A stretch of DNA of 8,177 nucleotides from Gammaproteobacteria bacterium (GTDB taxonomy: Bacteria; Pseudomonadota; Gammaproteobacteria; Pseudomonadales; Azotimanducaceae), in contig JAPUFN010000182.1 in the NCBI GenBank assembly GCA_027293665.1, forward strand, positions 1 to 8,177, written 5' to 3'. Made by a program: the position numbers and the translations under genes. The notes under the pieces were generated by a model that saw nothing but the letters and a program-made list of their open reading frames with translations, did no database searches and was not told where the DNA came from. Positions 5,677-8,177 of this stretch are shown here, one piece after another (position 1 is the first letter of the stretch; the number at the start of each line of letters is the position of its first letter).

Positions 5677-7098
5677 ATGCTCGAGCAATTTCAATTACTT
5701 GCAACCACTTTCTCGAAACTTGCGTGGGGGCCATGGTTGCTGGTTCTGTTGCTCGGTGGCGGATTGTTTTTTCTGGTCTATTCCCGTTTCGTGCCATTTC
5801 GCCATCTCGGCCATGCCTGGAAAGTGTTGCGTGGGACGTTCGATTCCGCTGACGATCCAGGTCAGATCAACCATTTCCAGGCGCTCTCGTCGGCACTCGC
5901 CGGAACCATTGGGCTGGGCAATATCGCCGGGGTTGCACTGGCCATCGCCATCGGCGGCCCGGGAGCAATTTTCTGGATGTGGGTGACCGCTGTCCTGGGA
6001 ATCGCTACCAAGTTTTTTACCTGCACATTGGCCGTTATGTATCGCGGCAGAGACAGCGAAGGAGAACTGCAGGGTGGCCCCATGTACGTCATCTGTGAAG
6101 CTCTCGCACCGCGCTGGCGTTTCCTTGCGTACTGGTTTGCATTTTTCGGCCTCATCGGCGCCCTGCCCGCACTCCAGGCAAACCAACTTGTACAGATCCT
6201 GCGGGATGTCGTGTTCATCGATAACGGCCTCCTCGAGCCGCAGGGCGATCACTTCATATTCAATCTCACGATGGGAATCGCGATCACGCTGCTGACAGGC
6301 TCAGTGATCTTCGGCGGCCTGCAACGCATCGCAACCGTTGCAAGCCGCCTCGTGCCATTCATGTCGGCGCTCTATCTGGGCACGGCCTTGGTAGCGCTGG
6401 CACTCAATATCGATGCTCTTCCAGGCGTCATCAAGCTGATTGTGGTCGATGCGTTCAGTGGGGATGCAATGGCAGGTGGCGCACTGCTTGCGGTGATTCT
6501 CTACGGCGTGCAGCGCGGTGCCTACTCGAACGAAGCTGGCATAGGCACGGAATCGCTCGCGCACGGCGCAGCCAGAACGAAGGAACCAATTCGTGAGGGA
6601 CTCGTTGCGATGCTCGGCCCCATCATTGATACGCTGCTGATCTGTTCGGCCACGGCGTTCATGATTCTGCTTTCAGGTGTCTGGGAAGATGGTCAAAGTG
6701 GCAGTGGGGTAACCCTGACCGCGGCTGCATTCAAAGACTTGTTAGGGACATCCGGGATCGTGATTGTCTTTGTCTGCGTGCTCTGCTTCGCTACCACGAC
6801 GATCCTCACTTATTCTTTTTACGGTTCGCAATGCGCGAGCTTTCTGTTTGGCACACGCTACAAGACTCATTACCGCGTGGTTTATGTCGCTTTCATCATC
6901 GTCGCAAGCGTCGTGACGCTGGAAGCCGCCATCAGCATCATCGATGGTGCATTTGCGATGATGGCGATTCCAACAATGTTCGCCGCCATCGTCCTCGCGC
7001 CACGCGTCAAGGCGGCGGCGACCGACTACTTTGACCGACTTGCCGCCGTTGACAGCCCCGTGCAGCCAGATGAGAACCGGCCATCCGGCACCGGTTAA
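5677..7098 (+). CDS. AGCS-family sodium:alanine/glycine symporter
   Basis: This 473-residue inner membrane protein has about ten to eleven hydrophobic segments and belongs to the alanine or glycine:cation symporter family (amino acid carrier protein). It imports small neutral amino acids with Na+ (sometimes H+). Hallmarks are the ALSSALAGTIGLGNIAGVA block at 69-87, GGPGAIFWMW at 93-102, LQGGPMY at 131-137, GVQRGAYSNEAGIGTESLAHGAA at 277-299 and PIREGLVAMLGPIIDT at 304-319. Length is normal for the family, and the tail after about 450 is short and polar. ATG 5677 has GGAAA at 5665-5669, 7 bases upstream. It is transcribed away from queF with a repeat array between them, so it is probably regulated separately. 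The exact substrate (alanine, glycine or serine) cannot be read from the sequence. Confidence 0.93.
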   Translation: MLEQFQLLATTFSKLAWGPWLLVLLLGGGLFFLVYSRFVPFRHLGHAWKVLRGTFDSADDPGQINHFQALSSALAGTIGLGNIAGVALAIAIGGPGAIFWMWVTAVLGIATKFFTCTLAVMYRGRDSEGELQGGPMYVICEALAPRWRFLAYWFAFFGLIGALPALQANQLVQILRDVVFIDNGLLEPQGDHFIFNLTMGIAITLLTGSVIFGGLQRIATVASRLVPFMSALYLGTALVALALNIDALPGVIKLIVVDAFSGDAMAGGALLAVILYGVQRGAYSNEAGIGTESLAHGAARTKEPIREGLVAMLGPIIDTLLICSATAFMILLSGVWEDGQSGSGVTLTAAAFKDLLGTSGIVIVFVCVLCFATTTILTYSFYGSQCASFLFGTRYKTHYRVVYVAFIIVASVVTLEAAISIIDGAFAMMAIPTMFAAIVLAPRVKAAATDYFDRLAAVDSPVQPDENRPSGTG

Positions 7099-7179
7099 CC
7101 TGTCTGGCCGCATGTCAGCTGGGTTTCAGCCGGATTCTCGGTCTATCTCAGCCGCTTAAACCCCCTCGTATTTACAAGG

Positions 7180-7208
7180 TTGCGCCTCCTGTCATCGACA
7201 CCTAGAGT
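7180..7208 (+). promoter_or_regulatory. Candidate promoter of the ATP-grasp gene
   Basis: TTGCGC (7180-7185, 3 of 6) and TAGAGT (7203-7208, 4 of 6) are 17 bases apart, about 68 bases before the TTG start. The gap from 7099 shows no clear terminator for the symporter gene; the only inverted repeat seen is a weak 6-base pair, CGGCCA (7079-7084) and TGGCCG (7106-7111). It was read by eye. Confidence 0.35.
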
Positions 7209-7250
7209 AGATCAAGATCTTCTGCGGCATTCACGTTCAAGCTCGACAAA

Positions 7251-7274
7251 CTGAAATCAAACCTGAAATCAACC
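7251..7274 (+). repeat. Two tandem 12-base direct repeats before the ATP-grasp start
   Basis: CTGAAATCAAAC (7251-7262) is followed directly by CTGAAATCAACC (7263-7274), identical at 11 of 12 bases. The pair ends one base before TTG 7276 and takes the place where a ribosome-binding site would be expected. It may be a recent duplication or a binding site affecting translation. Confidence 0.5.
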
Positions 7275-7275
7275 A

Positions 7276-8177
7276 TTGAATCAGCTACCCAACACACTCC
7301 CGCTGTTCGCAGGGAACTACCAACATCCGCCAGATGTCTTCGACGAATTTCTGGGACCCGATGGCGTGCGCGGTCACTGGTCATTCATGCGGGAAGTTCT
7401 CGAAGACCCAACCGCGGAGTGGGCGAGCTTGCTCAATCAAACTGTCAGCCGCCTGTTGCAGGAAAACGCTGTCACTTATCTCGCCGACGGTACCCGGCGC
7501 CCATGGCAGCTCGACGGTCTGCCTTTTATTCTCGATGGGTCGGAGTGGCACCAGTTGGAAACCGGCCTCATCCAGCGCGCCTGTCTGCTCAACACTATCG
7601 TTGCAGACTTTTACGGCGCGCAGAATCTGCTCCACGGTCAGCTACCCAGCGCCATCGCATTTGCGAATCCCAACTTTCTGCTACCGAGCTGTGGCTATCA
7701 GGCGGCTGACGGTATCTATCTCAATCTGCTCGCATTCGATCTCGGTCGCTCTCCCGATGGTCAGTGGCGAGTACTGAGCAACCGCACGGAAGCTCCCTCC
7801 GGACTCGGCTATACCCTGGAAAACCGCATGATCATGGCGCGATCCGTGCCGGAGCTGTTCGAACGCGGCAGTATTGCGCGGCTTGCCAGATTCTTCCGCG
7901 AATACAGCGAAAACCTGCAACAGCTCAGCGGCGGTCAGCGCGTCTCAGATGGCTTGACCGTCATCCTCTCTGGTGGACCCGACCAGTCCACCTATTTCGA
8001 ACAAACATTTCTCGGCCGCTACCTCGGTTTTCCGGTGGTCGAAGGTGCGGATCTTACGGTCCGCGACAACCAGGTATATCTGAAGACCCTGGAGGGTCTC
8101 AAGCGGATCGATCTGATTTCCCGCTTCATTCAGTCAATTGACTGCGACCCGCTGGAACTGAAGCCGCGCTCTCTGCT
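7276..8177 (+). CDS. Circularly permuted type 2 ATP-grasp protein, N-terminal 300 codons (runs off the window)
   Basis: The frame is open from 7267 to the window end and reads like the N-terminal part of circularly permuted type 2 ATP-grasp proteins (DUF404/DUF407). It has FDEFLG near 22, RPWQLD at 75-80, DFYG at 111-114, FANPNFLLP at 129-137, a strongly typical APSGLGYTLENR at 173-184, VPELFE at 191-196, YFEQTFLGRYLGFPVVEGADLTVRD from 240, LKTLEGLKRIDLI and CDPLEL near 290. ATP-grasp enzymes activate a carboxylate with ATP and join it to an amine; this family's substrates are undefined. It is often encoded with, or fused to, an alpha-E (DUF403) domain and a transglutaminase-like protein, expected past base 8177. 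TTG 7276 is the only standard start between the in-frame TGA (7264) and the domain, with no clear ribosome-binding site, so the start is less sure than the family. Confidence 0.85.
   Translation, partial: MNQLPNTLPLFAGNYQHPPDVFDEFLGPDGVRGHWSFMREVLEDPTAEWASLLNQTVSRLLQENAVTYLADGTRRPWQLDGLPFILDGSEWHQLETGLIQRACLLNTIVADFYGAQNLLHGQLPSAIAFANPNFLLPSCGYQAADGIYLNLLAFDLGRSPDGQWRVLSNRTEAPSGLGYTLENRMIMARSVPELFERGSIARLARFFREYSENLQQLSGGQRVSDGLTVILSGGPDQSTYFEQTFLGRYLGFPVVEGADLTVRDNQVYLKTLEGLKRIDLISRFIQSIDCDPLELKPRSL

Noticed and set aside
5543..5986. 147-residue plus-strand ORF overlapping the symporter start
   Set aside because: It is in a different frame from the recognised symporter, has no motif, and starts inside the repeat array.
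5695..6252. 185-residue minus-strand ORF inside the symporter gene
   Set aside because: Antisense shadow; its length reflects codon bias of the symporter frame, and it has no recognisable domain.
7334..7777. 147-residue plus-strand ORF near the ATP-grasp gene
   Set aside because: It is out of frame with the family motifs, which are found in the frame opened by TTG 7276.

Overview
This window looks like chromosomal DNA of a free-living gammaproteobacterium, probably marine or sediment. The grounds are a long-form QueF close to the E. coli type, a short Gram-negative 4.5S SRP RNA, an AGCS sodium-coupled amino acid carrier and moderately high GC. No species can be named, and there is no IS element, integrase, phage gene or CRISPR array.

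Layout. (1) Bases 111-2480, plus strand: a tight run of three genes with about 25-base gaps. They encode a four-helix membrane protein resembling styrene oxide isomerase (StyC), a lipoprotein-type alpha/beta-hydrolase with a full epoxide hydrolase active site, and a CxxCxxCC (YkgJ-type) metal-cluster protein. A nested palindrome precedes the first gene. (2) Bases 2746-3662, minus strand, read in the order 4.5S SRP RNA, tRNA-Ser(GGA), Asp/Glu-racemase-family gene, packed so closely that they look like one transcript. (3) Bases 3779-4501, plus strand: a hexapeptide-repeat acyltransferase, divergent from the SRP RNA. (4) Bases 4566-5399, minus strand: queF, for queuosine biosynthesis. (5) Bases 5677-7098, plus strand: an AGCS symporter. 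The queF-symporter gap holds a 22/23-base-periodic repeat array. (6) Base 7276 to the window end, plus strand: the first 300 codons of a circularly permuted type 2 ATP-grasp protein with a TTG start.

Most notable points. First, a StyC-like isomerase next to an exported epoxide hydrolase suggests a membrane-associated epoxide-processing module with no visible styrene monooxygenase. Second, an interspersed palindromic element occurs in both convergent-gene gaps (2689-2739 and 4501-4566). Third, the racemase-family protein lacks both catalytic cysteines. Fourth, four TGCGCGTG-type boxes lie 22, 23 and 22 bases apart upstream of the symporter.

Functions are assigned from remembered family motifs, without database searches. 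Promoters are consensus matches read by eye and are low confidence.
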